Positions 22,435 to 35,353 of a stretch of 64,000 nt of DNA are shown here, in pieces. Position 1 is the stretch's first letter, and each line of letters begins with the position of its first letter. This stretch comes from Zhengitettix transpicula (lineage: Eukaryota > Arthropoda > Insecta > Orthoptera > Tetrigidae). The translations under genes were made by a program, and so were the position numbers. Location: NCBI GenBank assembly GCA_037074705.1, contig CM073594.1:65491509-65555508 (forward strand). Reading direction: 5' to 3'. The notes under the pieces were generated by a model, which was not told the DNA's origin, made no database searches, and saw only the letters and a program-made list of their open reading frames with translations.

Positions 22435-23085
22435 TCTAATAAAAAAAGCAGACTGTTTGTATGTATGTTTGTTTGTATGTTTATTCCGCATACAAATTTA
22501 CTAACGTAGAGAAAATTTCACCAATTCTCCAGTTAACAAACACTGTTGGGGTGAGACCCGCCTACAACTCACAGGAACGGGGGTGGACGGGGTTGGAACT
22601 ATTCAAGCGTGCTAAAAAGACCCACAATTGAGTCTGATATATATTTTTAGGGACCAAAGGGATTGATAGTTTTTATACCGACGTTATATATGTAAAATTT
22701 CAACCCATTGCGGCATGAGAAGTGGACACCCTTAGGGGTGGGGTGGAGGAGTGTTTCAAGAATACAACCGAAATTGGAATAAAATCCGGGATTATGGATG
22801 CATCTGAGTTTGAATATCACTTTAAACTTTCCGTTTAACCCACAGCGGCGGGGGTGGACGGGGCTGAAAAATTTCGAACACGTTAAAACGGCCGATATAT
22901 TCGTCGAAAGAAACTTTTTCGGGGTTCATGAGTTCAGCCACTTTCGGCAGACATGGGAGGTGAGCACATTTAGGGATGGGTATGGAAGTGCGTTACATAA
23001 AAATAACGAAAAAGCAACCGATATTGGAGTCACATCGGAAGTTATGGATATATGACAACCCAGGCAACGTCGGGCGCCCAGCTAT
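22435..23085 (+). mobile_element. Helitron-like repeat Y, copy 1
   Basis: Starts TCTAATAAA after an A and carries a TTTGTATG-rich head. It contains two GC-rich modules and ends with the family tail (hairpin-like AACCCAGGCAACGTCGGGC, then CCCAGCTAT). The tail is slightly diverged from the family end CCCAGCTAG. No coding region seen. Confidence 0.7.
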
Positions 23086-24259
23086 TATAGTAAATATAGT
23101 TAATGGAAACTAGCCAACAGTAAAAAAAACATTACACATAAAACATTACACTGTAGCGTTTCTTTCATTTTATGCGGTACCTTTTCAGACATCAAAGAAA
23201 TAATTAAAACATCCTAGTAAATATGAATAAAACAATTTAAGTGAAAAATTCCCCAAACAAACGAAATAAACGTTACGATGTATTAATATATTAGTTTTTA
23301 ATGTGTAATAATAATTTATGACTCTTTGATAGATTACATAGTATGTAAAACATTAATTATCCATTAAATACTATCTATACCTCAAACCTTAAGAGCTTCA
23401 TTATACATGAATGATTCTTGATTCTACATCACTCATTAACAGCAACAATAATAAATACGATCACCCTAAATTACGAGACAGGCAAAATATCGGACATCGC
23501 CTGTTACTGCATTTAACAACCTAATAGCTGCAGTAATACACAAATTATTCAATAATTTTTTTAATTATCTTAAAAATATTAGGTTTGTGATGAATTAATT
23601 CCATCGCGTTAATGTTGAATAATTGATTTATTCACGGCAAGGACAGTCATAAATTTCTCTTATTAATTTGGAATCCAAAAATGGTGAATATGTTTAATAT
23701 ATATTATACATACAGACTAATCTACATAAATAACATACTACTTTTTGTCTGTACATCGAGTTATTTTAGCTTATATTTTTACATTTCTTGCATCAGGGAA
23801 TCCTAAAACGTTCTCACATCTGTCTGTCACGTTTTTCACACGAAAACGGCAGGGAAGATTTCGTTGAAGGAAAACTGACATCCGCTACTTTGTCACAATA
23901 TGTTGGATATTTCGCATTTTTTGTTTAATTCTGGAAATAAATCACGAGCTGTGGAATTTTACACTGTAAATTCTTGATTAAAATCAGTAACCTCAGAAAT
24001 GAGTATGATTTATAAAGTAGATAGCAAAATAAATTTACTAGATGATAAACTTAAAAAAATGCGTATAATTTTTTGTGATCAGTTCGGCCGATTAAGACTG
24101 TTTTGGGTGTATTCGGCCATTTTTTTATGTCATCATTTCTTTGACTGGAAAAGCAACTTATAATTCATTATGACGCCATCACGACAGAAACTAGTAATTC
24201 ATTATGACGGTTCGTGATATTTATCTTCAATAAATCATTTATTTCGTTTATTACAATAC

Positions 24260-24261
<2 letters not shown>
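23086..24261. other. No gene seen
   Basis: AT-rich, with nothing I can support. Confidence 0.5.

Positions 24262-24334
<73 letters not shown>
24262..24334. repeat. Compound (TA)n-(GA)n microsatellite
   Basis: About 40 bases of TA followed directly by about 32 bases of GA. Confidence 0.95.
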
Positions 24335-24337
<3 letters not shown>

Positions 24338-25404
24338 TGAATAACAACCATTATGCCAAAACTGCAAAAACTAGTAAATATGGCGTCTTTCCAGTGTATA
24401 ACATTTATGAAATTGTATTTTTCAGTAACTCCACCGAAGAAGAAACAAGTTTTTAGTAGTTAGAATAATGTCTCTGGTAAGTTCTAGAACTGTTCATCAA
24501 ATTAGATACATTTTGTCCCTCTGGTGCATTTCTCGGTGACGTTTTTTTTTAAATAAATAATTATGTTGAAATTACTCTGAATGCATCCCTTTTAATAAAA
24601 ATACTTTATATAAGAGTTATAATTCTGACAGTTGCACACAAAGAATACAGTTTTTTTAAAAAAATAAACTTACTATTAACATTAAATAATTCTTCCGTTA
24701 CTCCTACGTCAAAGTTTTTATGGGAAATAATTGTAATTATACAAAAATGTAAGATCTTAACATATTTTGCAAACGGTTATCATAAAACATTAACGGAATT
24801 AAATTATTGAAGTAATTTAGAGTAAAACATTGCCTTTAAAGTGTAAAATTTTAATCATTTGTTACATATAAAAAAACCTTACTATGTGTCTCGGTACATA
24901 TTATTCGTATTTAATTTAGTTATTAAGTGCTGGGCCAAAAATTTATGGAAAATTAATCTATTCTATTCCATGTTGAAATATTTATATGATCTTATGATGG
25001 CAACAGATTTGAAGGAAAATTTATTCTGTAAGTAGCTTTCGACCTTCTGTTGTCCATATAAAACCTTAATGCACTATACACATATAAACTAAAAATAGTT
25101 TTATTTATCTGATTTATTTGGATAAATGAAGAAAAAAATATCAGCCTATTGAGCCCTAAATTTATTATGAATAAAAACTTAAAACATTAAAATAGAAAAA
25201 AAATTAAAACCGACACGATGTTTCATCCATAATATTTTAACCATCTCAGCTGTTTTAAAAGTGAATTAAAAAATATAATTTCCAATTTTTAACAAAAACT
25301 TTCAAGGAAACAAAATTTTACATAGACGACAATTAATAATGTAATCATGTAAACAAATCATTGCTTTAATGAAATGTAAAGGAACATAATTTTTCTAAGG
25401 TGCC
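24335..25404. other. No gene seen
   Basis: AT-rich, with no supported feature. Confidence 0.5.
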
Positions 25405-25608
25405 CTTTGCACGCATTTAAAGGCCGACATGACTGAATTTCCACCCCAGTCCACCACCTCTCCTGGGGGTTGTAGACGTGTGTCACCCCGACAGTTTTTG
25501 TTTTCCGGTCGCAAGGGACACGTGTACGAAATTTGGAAGTATTTTCTCTACGGGTGTATATTTCTATGCGGTACATACATACAAACAAACACTGACTTAT
25601 TTATTAGA
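25405..25608 (-). mobile_element. Helitron-like repeat Y, copy 2 (5' part)
   Basis: Minus-strand head of family Y ending at its TCTAAT terminus (25603-25608). Its other end is missing. The next Y copy starts right at this terminus. Confidence 0.65.
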
Positions 25609-27735
25609 AGGTGCTTGGCGTTGCCCAGGTATTTATTTATAGAAGCCAGAATAAATGTTTAATTATACAATAATCGATTAGTCAAGAAGTGACGCATCGG
25701 GAATGCTATTTTCATCACAAATCCTAAGTGCCTTCAGAATAGCATAAATACTCCTGTTCCCAATATTATCATAAATACTCTTAGCAACTTAAGAGCGTCA
25801 AAAATACACGGATTACCTTGAGACAGACAAAATTTATTTTTGAACTTTAAGAGAAACAAAAATACTCCCTGTAACCTGTAATACCGGACGAAAATACACC
25901 CGGTATATTTTGCGAGTAAAAAATATTATCATCAGTTGACTGGAATCAGACATTCTTCTTTGGCGTAAGGATAAAATTAGTTCAGTTGCCTTGAGTGTGA
26001 AAAATACCCCGTGTAATTTTGAGTGTCGTTAAAATTCTAGCCTTACGACCCCACCTCTATAGATGATAGGGGTGTTTTACCCATCCAGAATTGGTTTAGT
26101 ATCGTAAGTAACATCTGTACAAAATTTGGCAGAATGCACTGCACGTGTACGCGGAACAAATGTTTTCCCCCATTCACCCTTACTGCTAGGGACAGATTCA
26201 CTACTTAACCGGCATGTAGAATGTCATAATTACACTCAGTGACTTCCATAACTCTGGATTCGTTACCAAGCTGGATTCTTTCCGTATTATTTTTAAGTAA
26301 AACCCCTCCACTCCCACTCTTAAGGATTCTACCCTCCTATGTCGAAAGGGGTTGAAATTATACACAAAATACATCAGGAGAAACGCTACATAACCGGCAT
26401 GTAGAATGTCATCATTACTACACTCAGTGACTTCCATAACTCTGGATTCGTTACCAAGCTGGATTCTTCCCGTATTATTTTTAAGTAAAACCCCTCCACT
26501 CCCACTCTTAAGGATTCTGACCTCCTATGTCGAAAGGGGTTGAAATTATACACAAAATACATCAGGAGAAACGCTACATAACCGGCATGTAGAATGTCAT
26601 AATTACACTCAGTGACTTCCATAACTCTGGATTCGTTACCAAGCTGGATTCTTCCCGTATTATTTTTATGTAAAACCCCTCCACTCCCACTCTTAAGGAT
26701 TCTGCCCTCCTATGTCGAAAGGGGTTGAAATTATACAAAAAATACATAAGGAGAAACGCTACATAACCGGCTTGTAGAATGTCATAATTACACTCAGTGA
26801 CTTTCATAACTCTGGATTCGTTACCAAGCTGGATTCTTCCCGTATTATTTTTATGTAAAACCCCTCCACTCCCACTCTTAAGGATTCTGACATCCTATGT
26901 CGAAATAGGGGTTGAAATTATACACAAAATACATCAGGAGAAACGCTACATAACCGACATGTAGAATGTCATCATTACTACACTCAGTGACTTCCATAAC
27001 TCTGGATTCGTTACCAAGCTGGATTCTTCCCGTATTATTTTTAAGTAAAATCCCTCCACTCAAACTCTTAAGAATTCTGCCCTCCTATGTTGAAAGGGGT
27101 TGAAATTATACACAAAATACATCAGGAGAAACGCTACATAACCGGCATGTAGAATGTCATAATTACACTCAGTGACTTCCATAACTCTGGATTCGTTACC
27201 AAGCTGGATTCTTCCCGTATTATTTTTAAGTTAAACCCCTCCACTCAAACTCTTAAGAATTCTGCCCTCCTATGTCGAAAGGGGTTGAAATTATACACAA
27301 AATACATCAGGAGAAACGCTACATAACCGGCATGTAGAATGTCATAATTACACTCAGTGACTTTCATAACTCTGGATTCGTTACCAAGCTGGATTCTTCC
27401 CGAATTATTTTTAAGTAAAACCACTCCACTCCCACTCTTAAGGATTCTTCCCTCCTATGTCGAAAGGGGTTGAAGTTATACACAAACAACATCAGGAGAA
27501 ACTCTATCAATCATGTAGACGCAGAAAATTATTGTTTGGACGGCAGTTTTAGCATGTTTGAAAAATTCCACGCCTAATCCACCCTAACGTTATGGTTGGT
27601 AGACATCTTCTACCCCGGCAGAGTTTGTTTCTGGTTTGAAAATAACGTTTTTACAAAATCTCTGAGCGCGTTTATATTTGTATTCGGAATACACACACAC
27701 ACAAAAAACAACAACATACAATTTCATTTATTAGA
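25609..27735 (-). mobile_element. Helitron-like repeat Y, copy 3 (expanded)
   Basis: Minus orientation. The hairpin tail (GGCGTTGCCCAGG) is at the left and the TCTAAT head at 27730-27735 is next to a T, as expected for A|TC insertion. At about 2.1 kb it is about three times the usual size, because of a seven-copy tandem array inside. Confidence 0.65.
26201..27510. repeat. 186-bp tandem array, seven copies
   Basis: Unit starts with CCGGCATGTAGAATGTCAT near 26208, 26393, 26581, 26767, 26954, 27141 and 27327, about 186 bases apart and highly similar. Because 186 is divisible by three, similar minus-strand frames of 61-78 codons recur in most copies. I do not regard them as genes. Confidence 0.95.
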
Positions 27736-28440
27736 TAAAGAAGGTTAACTATTTCATCTATACATTGTCGTCGAAGAAATGTATTATTCGTTATTACTGC
27801 GAACGAGTTGGGAAAGAAAGTCTGGTATCTTTAGCGTAAATGTGAGCAAAGTTTGCGCAGTACGAGTTTATTCTACCTGAGAAAAGCCGGACTGTAAGCA
27901 CAAATTATTTGGAATTACAAAGTTTATTCGTGTCCTTATAACTCACTTGTAAGTACGACTGTAGGTGCACTGTAGTTATATTGACGAGATAAGAACGAAT
28001 GTTTACGTTTGTTCATGTTACAGAGTTCAATGTGTTATATTCGAATACCATTTAATATACTATTCACCATGTCAACGGTTGTAATTAATTTTTTGATCAT
28101 ATTATAAAAATTATTTTAGTATACGCTACTTGTAATCATACAAACTCGATATAAATTGCAACATAATTGAGAATAATAAAAGAACCACATAATCTATTGG
28201 CGTTAATGTTTACTTTTGGTCTATAAATCCAGGATATTGAATATGGCCACTCACACATTTATTTAGAAGCTTTGTTTAAGAATTGATCGGAATCATAAGG
28301 TCTACAGTAACTTACATGACTCCAAAATATGTATGTCTGAATAATCAACGTAAGAAGTGGTGATAAGAGACCAAAGTGTGATTAATTAACTGTGGTTAAT
28401 TTATTTTATTCTTTATGTATTTTACGAAATAAAATATCTT
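27736..28440. other. No gene seen
   Basis: AT-rich non-coding sequence. Confidence 0.5.
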
Positions 28441-29240
28441 GAGAAGTTGATATTTTCGGCTTGGATCTGACAAGGGTCAATGCTCGCATCCCAGGTAGAC
28501 CCTACTCACAGATACGTAAACAACCCCGAGGCGGCCATCGTTTGTAGAGATTATAATATTGAGCGTGTTGTGTTAAGCTAATTTGTTGTCACAAGATTTT
28601 AGGACGCTCACACAAGACGATTGACCAGATTGGCACCATCGCGACCGAGCCTTCCCACGCCCCTGACCCGGATGGAGTCTGGCTAATTAAGAATTTTTTG
28701 GCACAAATCTAAATCCAATTGGGTAAAATCTGCAGAATCCTAGACCCCGTGGAGGTAAATTTCGAACAGCCGAGGTGTAAAGAGAGCTGACTGAGCAAGC
28801 GAAAGTTAGTTAAATTTTACTCCTAACTTAGTTAGATTATTCTGTCGTGAAGTTACAGTTTAGTTACGAGATTTAAGTTTGGAGAAGTAATATTTTAGTT
28901 TGTAAAAGGTGGATTTTAGCTTATGTGGAGGTAGATTTTAGTTTTGTGTTTTGGAGCGGAAGTCTGTTCGTAGATTATGGTTTTCCTGGAATGACGTCCA
29001 CCTGAGCTCACCTGTGAAGTCTTAAACTGCAAGCAGTAATATACCAGACATAATAACCACCAAAGTCGGGTTATTGAATCCATATAACCACACTATTTTG
29101 GCCCACCAACCCCTGTTTCTTGTTTGTTCTTTTTTGTAAATTAGTCGTGGGGATTTAAATTATACGCCCAGGAAGTTAATGTTTGTTTATTGTGTCTTAA
29201 TAAAATATAATTTATTAATTATTGTGATTCATTTCTCCAC
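28441..29240 (+). other. Unclassified retroelement-like GC-richer block
   Basis: More GC-rich than its surroundings and without long frames. It resembles the LTR-like blocks in composition (repeated AGTTTAGTTACGAG / GTTAGTT motifs) but lacks their shared landmarks, so it is left unclassified. Confidence 0.25.
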
Positions 29241-29892
29241 TGCACCATAATTAAGTAACATATTAAAGAAACCCTCTCCATATAAACATTACAGACCACT
29301 AGGAAAGACGTTTTAAAGATGACGTTAGTCTCCCGGGTTTTTATATTGTGGTCTTTTAAGTTTCCCAGACCGTACTCAGAAAAGTTTTCGTAATTCTCAA
29401 AAACATATTATTTTTAAGTGTCCATGGATTTTTATTATTCTACGATCTTTATAACTTAAAATACTAAATTCGAGCTTGAAGCTAAAGTTTACCCATTAGT
29501 GGACTTAGAATTCTGTTCAACAGTCTTGGTATACTGTCACTAAATTACAAATACGTTTCACTGGACTAACTCGATGATTGTCTTGGTCCACTTGCGTCTT
29601 CTCACTTTCTGTGAGTTGTCGAGGAGCTGGATGGTCTCGATGTTCACATGTTGCAGAAGGCGTTGTTCACGACTTCTCAAACACATATTAATAGGTAGTT
29701 TTTTGTCTCCTACAATCTTCGTCTCATGACCAATTAACTCGTGCCTGTCAATGTTTAAAACTATGACACCGTCGCGAATTTATTTTCACAGAGAAAAAAA
29801 TCTAAGATTAATTTGTCTCGTCTGATATGAAGCAGGAATAGTTTCTAGGTTCGTACATGAACAGAAAATACAAATACATACATTTGAAATTA
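29241..29892. other. No gene seen
   Basis: AT-rich, with nothing I can support. Confidence 0.4.
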
Positions 29893-31232
29893 TTTATTAT
29901 TATATATATGACACACACAAACGTAAAAATAAAACCTAAACCACAAATATGATCATATTGCCGAGTCCTTGTTCATCTTCTGGTCTGCTTCAGTGTCTTC
30001 ACGTCCTTACTTTACACTTTTATTGTATTTTTTTTAGGTGTAAACAGGCTATGTATAGGGTAATCCACATAGTGGCAACTCCCCTCTTATAGCATAGGAA
30101 AGGGATTTGAAAAAGGGGATGCGGAAGGGTAGAGGAAGGTAGCCAAGGGTTAACTAGGGCCCCCGGGCTATGGTTTAAGGATCGTACCCGGCAATTCGCC
30201 TTAAAATGATGCAGGGAAAACCCTAGAAAAACCTGCATCAGGTAGGTCGGGCATTTGGTACTTAACCCACGCCATTTCGATGGCGGGAGAGGGGTTTGAT
30301 GTGGGATCGCAGCTTTACCCTCACCGTGCCTTGACTGGTTTAGGAGGCAGCTGGCCGACTATTCCAATAGAAATGGAGGATAACTCTTACCGTACGACCA
30401 AGGTCTGCGATCCCAGAACATACACCTCTCAAAACATACCGAGGTACCTCGGCATGTGGGAACCTTAGTTCAAAAAACCAGAGAGATGGGAAGGCATCCC
30501 CAATGGTAGCCTCATGCAGAGCTTTCTGTGAAGGTTCCCGGCATGTGGGATTGCATATTTCATCTATTATTAATTCTTTTATTCAACTGTGGGAAGAAAA
30601 GTAAGAAATATTATTGAGCATTTCCATACAATCCTTGCGAAACACTGAGAATAAAATATTAATATTAGCAAATTAAATTTCCATGTAAATGTCTGCTTAT
30701 CCTGACAGCTTAGCAAGATTGTGGACGAAACAAACTAAAACTATTAATCAAACGTGTATGGCAGAGTGATGAACAAGAATTTAATTACCAGAAAATTGCG
30801 GATACTTGCAACATTTTTTGGCAATTAGAACCATGGACACTGTTCGATTATAGTATATATTTTTACTGAGAAAATCATATATAGGTAAATATTGAATGTA
30901 TCAATATTAGAAACAATAAGACAAACATAAACGATAAGAAAAAGTGTTCGTTTTAATTGAAATTAATATTCACCTCCTTCTTTTATATAATAATGTAAGT
31001 ACTCAGTATGAATTTTTCATTTAATACTTACTTCTAGCAACAATTGTCCTACTATATTCTTAATATTATTGCATTCATATCCTGCTATGGATGTTGTACC
31101 TCCTTCACGTAATTTGGCCGCAAGATTTATCAGGGTATTAATAATGTTAGTTTCTACTGACACATTAGCAGCGACAGTACCAGCAGCTTGTCCCACGTAG
31201 AACAATGACACGAACAAGACCACAAGACACAA
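29893..31232 (-). pseudogene. Decayed member of the small secreted protein family
   Basis: The region 31032-31232 encodes 67 codons aligning with the signal-peptide exon (LFVSLFYVGQAAG, then a mature part with ETNIINTLINLAAKL). It ends at a phase-0 donor GTAAGT (31026-31031). It follows the family's TTTCAG acceptor but lacks the ATG and next two codons, starting where the third or fourth codon should be. Part of the intron is recognisable (near 30690-30760). A possible terminal exon at 30560-30586 reads eight residues and a TGA. The usual terminal exon position is occupied by a retroposon (30026-30545). The family 3' UTR lies beyond it, with AATAAA at 29893-29898 and the palindrome at 29947-29958. 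I infer a pseudogene, unless an upstream exon supplies a start. Confidence 0.6.
30026..30545 (-). mobile_element. Retroposon X, copy 5
   Basis: Poly-T at 30026-30035 marks the minus strand as sense. It lies between the 3' UTR and the intron of the decayed gene, where the terminal exon is expected. The head hairpin is missing. Confidence 0.8.
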
Positions 31233-31269
31233 ACTGAAACCAAAATTTTACATTTAGTGTGGATCAGTT

Positions 31270-31864
31270 CCTCTACCCTTTGTAACATTCTCACGCTGTA
31301 GACGTGCATACTGTGTCTTCAGTTTTCAATTTCCTGTTACTAGCCGTTTCTAATTTGTTGAAAAAAAAACTTATTTTCGTAATCAAGTATATATTAATAA
31401 AAATATTGTAATAATTAAAAGTCTTTAATTAAAAGAAATTCTTAAACAAAAAATTAATTAAAATTTGAATGATAGTTAGCCACACGTTGAAGACGCAAAT
31501 TTATGTAATGATTAATAACGGGGATATTAATTAATAGGAATAATTAACCAAATTATTATTTATTTTAAAATTTATTGTTGATAATTACACATTATAAGCC
31601 CTGATTTGCACGTCGAATTCGATCAACTTAACAAACAAATATTTCAATTTTATTTTATTAATTCGTGGCGTTCTATGAAAATACAGCTTTTTATTTTTTC
31701 AATCAACGACGTCGAATTTCTCTTTATCTCAGGGTCACCACTGGGTTTCATAGGAAGAAAAATACAATGAACAAAAGTATTAACAATCCAAACTCATTGA
31801 AGTTAACGGAATACAATATTAAGTATAAAGTAAAAGAAAACGAATGAAAAGAAAAACACAAACG
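31270..31864. other. No gene seen beyond family 5' flank
   Basis: The first part (to about 31320) aligns with the upstream flank of the type II gene. The rest is AT-rich. Confidence 0.4.
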
Positions 31865-32590
31865 AAATCTGACTATACTCTTTAATTATCGTTTATAGCC
31901 ATTATTAATTGTTTTGTATTCACGACAGTGCTACTGGTACCAGTTCGGACTCTTGTAGTTTAAAGTCAACACACACTAAGCAGGCCATTAAACACTAATT
32001 CTACACTTTAAATTTGAACGCACGGTAGTTGCTCTGGATCTCTGCTATCCTGGAACCTGGATGAGCCGACCCTCAGCCAGTAGCCGGACGTAGATCTCCT
32101 CAAAGTCTCTCTATGCGAAAATTAGTTCAGTTTGTGAAGCAAAACTTCTGCTTCTAAAATGCGATTTTATGAGACTCTCCGTCAAAACTGTTTCCTTGCT
32201 TTTATGTAAACTATTATATCTCGCCGTTGGACTTCCCAGGTAGCCCTCTTCATGATTTTAGATTAGCAAACTTTACTATGTTCTATCTCACGAAGACTCG
32301 TTTATGTATCCTTTCTCGACCCAGGCTCAACGCAGACTCGACGTACACTGAGTTCTCTAAGCGCGCGGTCTCCAGTCTCCATTGTTAACAAAGAAAGACC
32401 CGCTGCGATTGTCGTCTTTAAGCACCCGTACCGCCAACAATTAAATTATATTAAAAACAATTAATTACCTGTTTAATTGGTATTACAATATATAAAAAAA
32501 TTGTCAATTAACAAACAGAATAACATACGGGCCGCAAATGACCACGCTGTCGACGATACCATTATAACCCTCAATAAATAATAATAATAA
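31865..32590 (-). repeat. LTR-retroelement-like non-coding repeat, copy E
   Basis: Minus-strand copy with GGTACCAGTAGC (near 31935) and CAGATTTCGTT (near 31868) in the family order. The body is GC-richer than its flanks. No coding region. Confidence 0.45.
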
Positions 32591-34484
32591 CAAACAGAAT
32601 TAAGTGACAAAATAAATACTACACAACGTTTCTGTAATTCTTATTGCTGTCATCTGGTGACTCAAAGTCAAAATAACGACAAACACAAACCAGGTGACTA
32701 ACTCGGAAGCAAAGCTAAACCCAACTTAAACATATTTTGGCAACCGTATGAATGTTTTGAATTGATGATATGTCGGAGCAAGAGATTTTGTAAACTACAC
32801 AATGTTTTCTGCGGGCGTCAAGAGGGTTCTTGAAGATTTTTATGAAGCGGTAAAATGTATTATCTTTAAATGATGGTTATTTGACGGTATTTAAAAATAT
32901 TGACCAACTAACGAAGTAAGAATTTGTTATAATTGAGAATGAGAAGAAATTCGGATGGACTTTATTGGGTCTCGTGACAGAAGAATTTTGTTCAATCTAA
33001 TATATGTGTGTTTATTAATAAAATTTAAGGGGTGTTTCTTAGAAATTTAAGTATTACGTAATTTGGAGTTAGAAAGTAATGTAGCTCTGTCTACAAGATC
33101 GTATACCAGAAAGGTGAGATAAGAAAGAAAACGATTACATGTCATGAGTTCTGAACCAATTAGTGAGACATCAAGGAATGGTTCATGAGTAAATTGTAAA
33201 TTTGGATGACAATGAAAGTATTGACTATTATATTTTTGTTAGGACTAAGCTATACAAAAATGGCTTATACACATCAAGCATTGAGTATGGAATTTTAATT
33301 AAAATAATTAAATTTTAATTCTATTACATCATTTTGGGTCAAAAGTAACTGAAGAAGAGAACGGAACTGACTACTACCAATTATTTTCCATGATAAAGAA
33401 TGAAATCGCGCGACCTTCGCTCTGCTTCCTACACACTCACAAGCTTACAAGTCAACATTTACTACAGCTCTTATGCTTCATAAAACTGTCAAATAAAGTA
33501 TTAAGTTTTCTCATTTAATAATTACTCATTTTATTTATACATTTAAATTTCATATTTTATGTACTAAATGTATTTATATATTAATTTCCCATGTTCAGGT
33601 ATTTTTATACATGCATTTATGTATGTATAACCATGTAATACAGGTATATAATTACTTCGTATACTACGCAGTTAAATAACGATAATTTGTTTGGCAATTA
33701 AATTTGAATGTTATCTTTTAATATATTAATTAAGAATAATTTACCAATTCAGGTATTCTCCTATTATTAAATTTAGTTTACGTATTTGTCTTATATATAT
33801 ATATATATATATATATATAAGTAACGCGTATTGCATTGTAAATGGGTTAATTGTAATTAATTCTCAGGCTTCGTCCTTTTGCTGGAATCTGTGCCAAACT
33901 CCAAAGACTCTAGAGGAATTAAAATTCTATTATTTAATATTTTTGTGAGATATCTTAATTTCACGCTTATGAACCGCAGTATAAAAGAACACTGAATTAA
34001 ATGCATTACTACAGCCTTTAAAGACGGAATCTCATTGTTTCATTTAAATATAAGACTCAAAATTATTTTAAAGAATCTCGTATTTGCAATCGATAGTAAA
34101 TTGTATAAAAAGAACAGAATTATAAAGTTCAGTAATTCCATAAGTTACGTTCTTTAGCATACGCTGTTGAAATTGCGTGAAGTAATCGCTCAGTTGATTG
34201 ACAAAATTCTAAGATTTTAGACACTGGCACCAGGTGCAATTCCAGTCTCATTTCATAGATGATTCACATTAAATAAAAAATCACATCTATTAATGTACAA
34301 ACAGACACTATGAAATTCAACAACTGTGTCTCTACTATTACGCTAAACCTTCTGTTTTCCACTGTCGTTGCCCCCTTATTGTTACGCCAACCCTTCGGCT
34401 CTCCCATTGTCATTGCGTTTTTGTCGCTTTTAAGATTTGTGAACTGACAAGTGCAGTTGTGACGCTCTAGGCTCTTCTTCGCAC
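32591..34484. other. No gene seen; contains a TA tract
   Basis: AT-rich non-coding sequence with a (TA)n tract at 33791-33819. Confidence 0.5.
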
Positions 34485-34513
34485 CTGACGAAAGGCACAA
34501 GGAACCCAGAAAC
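34485..34513 (+). ncRNA. Hammerhead-ribozyme-like core (degenerate)
   Basis: CTGACGA (34485-34491) and GAAAC (34509-34513) are separated by a short segment able to pair only weakly (AAGG with CCC). The spacing fits the catalytic core of the small hammerheads known from Penelope-like elements. Stems I and III are not convincing, so this is a candidate relic. Confidence 0.3.
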
Positions 34514-34684
34514 GTTCTGTGGTATTAATATTATGATTTTTTTGGCTGAATTGACTACCTTTCTTATTCAGTGTTTTAAATCAGACGTAATTTTAAACCG
34601 GTCGACATTATCGTTGTTTATCTACTTTTTGGAGTCTATGTGCTGAGTACTTTCTATCCTGATGTATATAGTGTATAATTTAAA

Positions 34685-35353
34685 CCCCTTAAAGCTCCAA
34701 CAAGAGAGGGTTGGAGGTGCGTTACAAGAAAATAACGCGAAAACAACCGAGATTCGAGTCAAATCGGGGTTATGGATGTCGCTGTGTTTATTTATGACAA
34801 CCTAGCCAATGCGCGGGGGTGCGATGGACTGAGTGGAGGTCTGAAGGGGTAGAAAATTTCAAACATGTTAAACGGCCGATTTTTACGTCGAACAAATGTA
34901 TTTCAAGATCGATGAGATTAATAAAATTTCTCTACATGTTATCTGTGTATTACATCAACCCCTTTCAGGCTTGGGAGGGGAATACCCGTAAGGTGGAGTA
35001 GCATTAAATAAAAAAACAATCGAGACTGAAGTCTAATTCGGAGTTTTGGTGTCGCTGAGTTAAATTATGACAACGTGGTCCACGCGAGCTAGTGGGAGTA
35101 ACTGGGCGGAGGTAGAAATTTTCAAACAATCTAATCGGCCGATTTTTGCGTTGAATAAATACTTTTTATTTAACTCACAGTATCGGGGGTTGATATTTTC
35201 AAATTTGTGAAAAAAGCTGATATATTCATCGAATGAAACTACTTCGGGAGCCAATGAGTTCAACCCTTTTCGGCATGGGAGGTGAGCACACTTGGAGTCA
35301 AATTGGGGGTTATGGATATATGACAGCCCGGGCAACGCCGGACACCCAGCAAG
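34685..35353 (+). mobile_element. Helitron-like repeat Y, copy 4
   Basis: Two GC-rich modules and the tail hairpin (AGCCCGGGCAACGCCGGAC) followed by CACCCAGCAAG, where the usual CTAG has become CAAG. The head terminus is not clear. Confidence 0.6.

Noticed and set aside
26201..27063. Series of 61-78-codon minus frames as a repeated protein gene
   Set aside because: They are a by-product of the 186-bp period being a multiple of three, and each is closed by stops.
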